A stretch of 7,132 nucleotides of DNA from contig JAJPYV010000045.1 of assembly GCA_021204735.1 (NCBI GenBank), positions 1 to 7,132 on the forward strand. Direction: 5' to 3'. This document shows positions 6,863 through 7,132 of this stretch, in pieces. The stretch comes from Prevotella sp. (lineage in GTDB: Bacteria; Bacteroidota; Bacteroidia; Bacteroidales; Bacteroidaceae). The notes beneath the pieces are model-generated. The model searched no databases and was not told the DNA's origin. It was given only the letters and a program-made list of their open reading frames with translations. The stretch's first letter is position 1. The number at the start of each line of letters is the position of its first letter. The translations under genes were made by a program, and so were the position numbers.

Positions 6863-6877
6863 TTAAAAATAAATGAT

Positions 6878-6885
6878 TATATTTG
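6878..6885 (+). promoter_or_regulatory. Candidate -7 element downstream of the OMP gene
   Basis: TATATTTG matches TAnnTTTG exactly and lies 15 bp after the OMP stop codon. No clear TTTG is found 19-21 bp upstream. If active it would give a transcript of about 95 nt ending at the strong terminator at 6953-6985. Confidence 0.35.
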
Positions 6886-6952
6886 CCGCAGCAAAGTGAT
6901 TGATAAAAATTGAAGATTCATTTTGATAGTTTGAAAATCTATACTCACATGG

Positions 6953-6985
6953 CCGGCCTATCTGTGAAGATGGGCCGGTTTTTTT
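6953..6985 (+). terminator. Rho-independent terminator
   Basis: An uninterrupted 11-bp stem (6953-6963 with 6968-6978, one T-G pair) with a GTGA tetraloop is followed by seven T at 6979-6985. It lies 90 bp after the OMP stop and probably ends the OMP transcript, any transcript from the motif at 6878, or both. Confidence 0.9.
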
Positions 6986-6996
6986 GATGTTTTTGA

Positions 6997-7044
6997 GTTG
7001 TTATCAATGTTCCAAAGTTACATATTCTGAAAGCAAACCACAAC
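6997..7044 (-). repeat. Solitary CRISPR-repeat-like 48-mer of a different II-C repeat class
   Basis: On the minus strand it begins GTTGTGGTTTGCTTTCA and ends GATAACAAC, with GTTGT/ACAAC inverted ends like the array repeat. Its first 11 bases equal those of the local minus-strand repeat and then diverge. From memory, it closely resembles the 47-nt II-C repeats of Bacteroides fragilis and relatives (GTTGTGATTTGCTTTCA start, TATCTTTG in the middle, CATTGG near the end). No second copy lies 29-31 bp to either side. It could be a relic repeat, or on the plus strand the anti-repeat of another tracrRNA. The 88 bases to its right hold a 6-bp hairpin (7086-7091 with 7096-7101) but no T-run. Confidence 0.6.
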
Positions 7045-7132
7045 GCGAGACACAAGAGTGGTGATACTTCTTATAAAACGGCTCACCCGATAATTATTGG
7101 GGGTAAGGTTTCAAAGGTGTGATAAAGTATAT

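Noticed and set aside
7024..7044. Second tracrRNA for the local array
   Set aside because: The plus strand could pair with the local repeat (11 and 6 bp around a loop), but no promoter, nexus-like hairpin or terminator follows within the window, whereas 5571-5652 has all of these. The full 48-nt match to another repeat class explains it better.

Overview
The window holds a compact type II CRISPR-Cas locus (cas9-cas1-cas2 only, no csn2 or cas4 visible, so best described as II-C) next to an outer-membrane protein gene. The host looks like a member of the Bacteroidetes, most likely Bacteroidales. The evidence is the promoter grammar (TTTG, about 20 bp, then TAnnTTTG), A/T-rich start regions without Shine-Dalgarno motifs, the style of the Cas9, and the small OMP beta-barrel with an 'SAQ' signal-peptide end. 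I cannot name the genus.

Layout. 1-530 is a CRISPR array of 36-nt repeats and 29-30-nt spacers that continues past the left edge. One internal repeat carries four substitutions. 531-622 is the probable leader. 623-5507 is the cas operon on the minus strand: cas9 first, then cas1, then cas2, with two 4-bp ATGA overlaps. About 5535-5652 is a divergent tracrRNA gene on the plus strand with promoter, anti-repeat, short hairpins and an intrinsic terminator. 5653-6085 has no convincing gene but holds a C10 run, an inverted repeat and a minus-strand promoter-like motif. 6086-6985 is an OMP gene flanked on each side by a promoter-like motif and a hairpin with a T-run. 6997-7044 is a solitary 48-nt sequence that reads, on the minus strand, like a CRISPR repeat of a different II-C repeat class.

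How it works together. Pairing of the tracrRNA anti-repeat with the repeat fixes the crRNA strand as minus, so the array runs in the same direction as the cas genes and its leader lies next to cas2. crRNA and tracrRNA would guide Cas9, whose RuvC and HNH residues are all present. Cas1 and Cas2, also with their catalytic residues, would add spacers at the cas2-proximal end. Nothing shows the system to be broken.

Points most worth a second look: the solitary foreign-type repeat at the right edge and the promoter-like signature inside it; a hairpin at the 5' end of the tracrRNA that would mask its own anti-repeat; a possible cas promoter placed so that the cas mRNA leader is antisense to tracrRNA; and the aberrant internal repeat.
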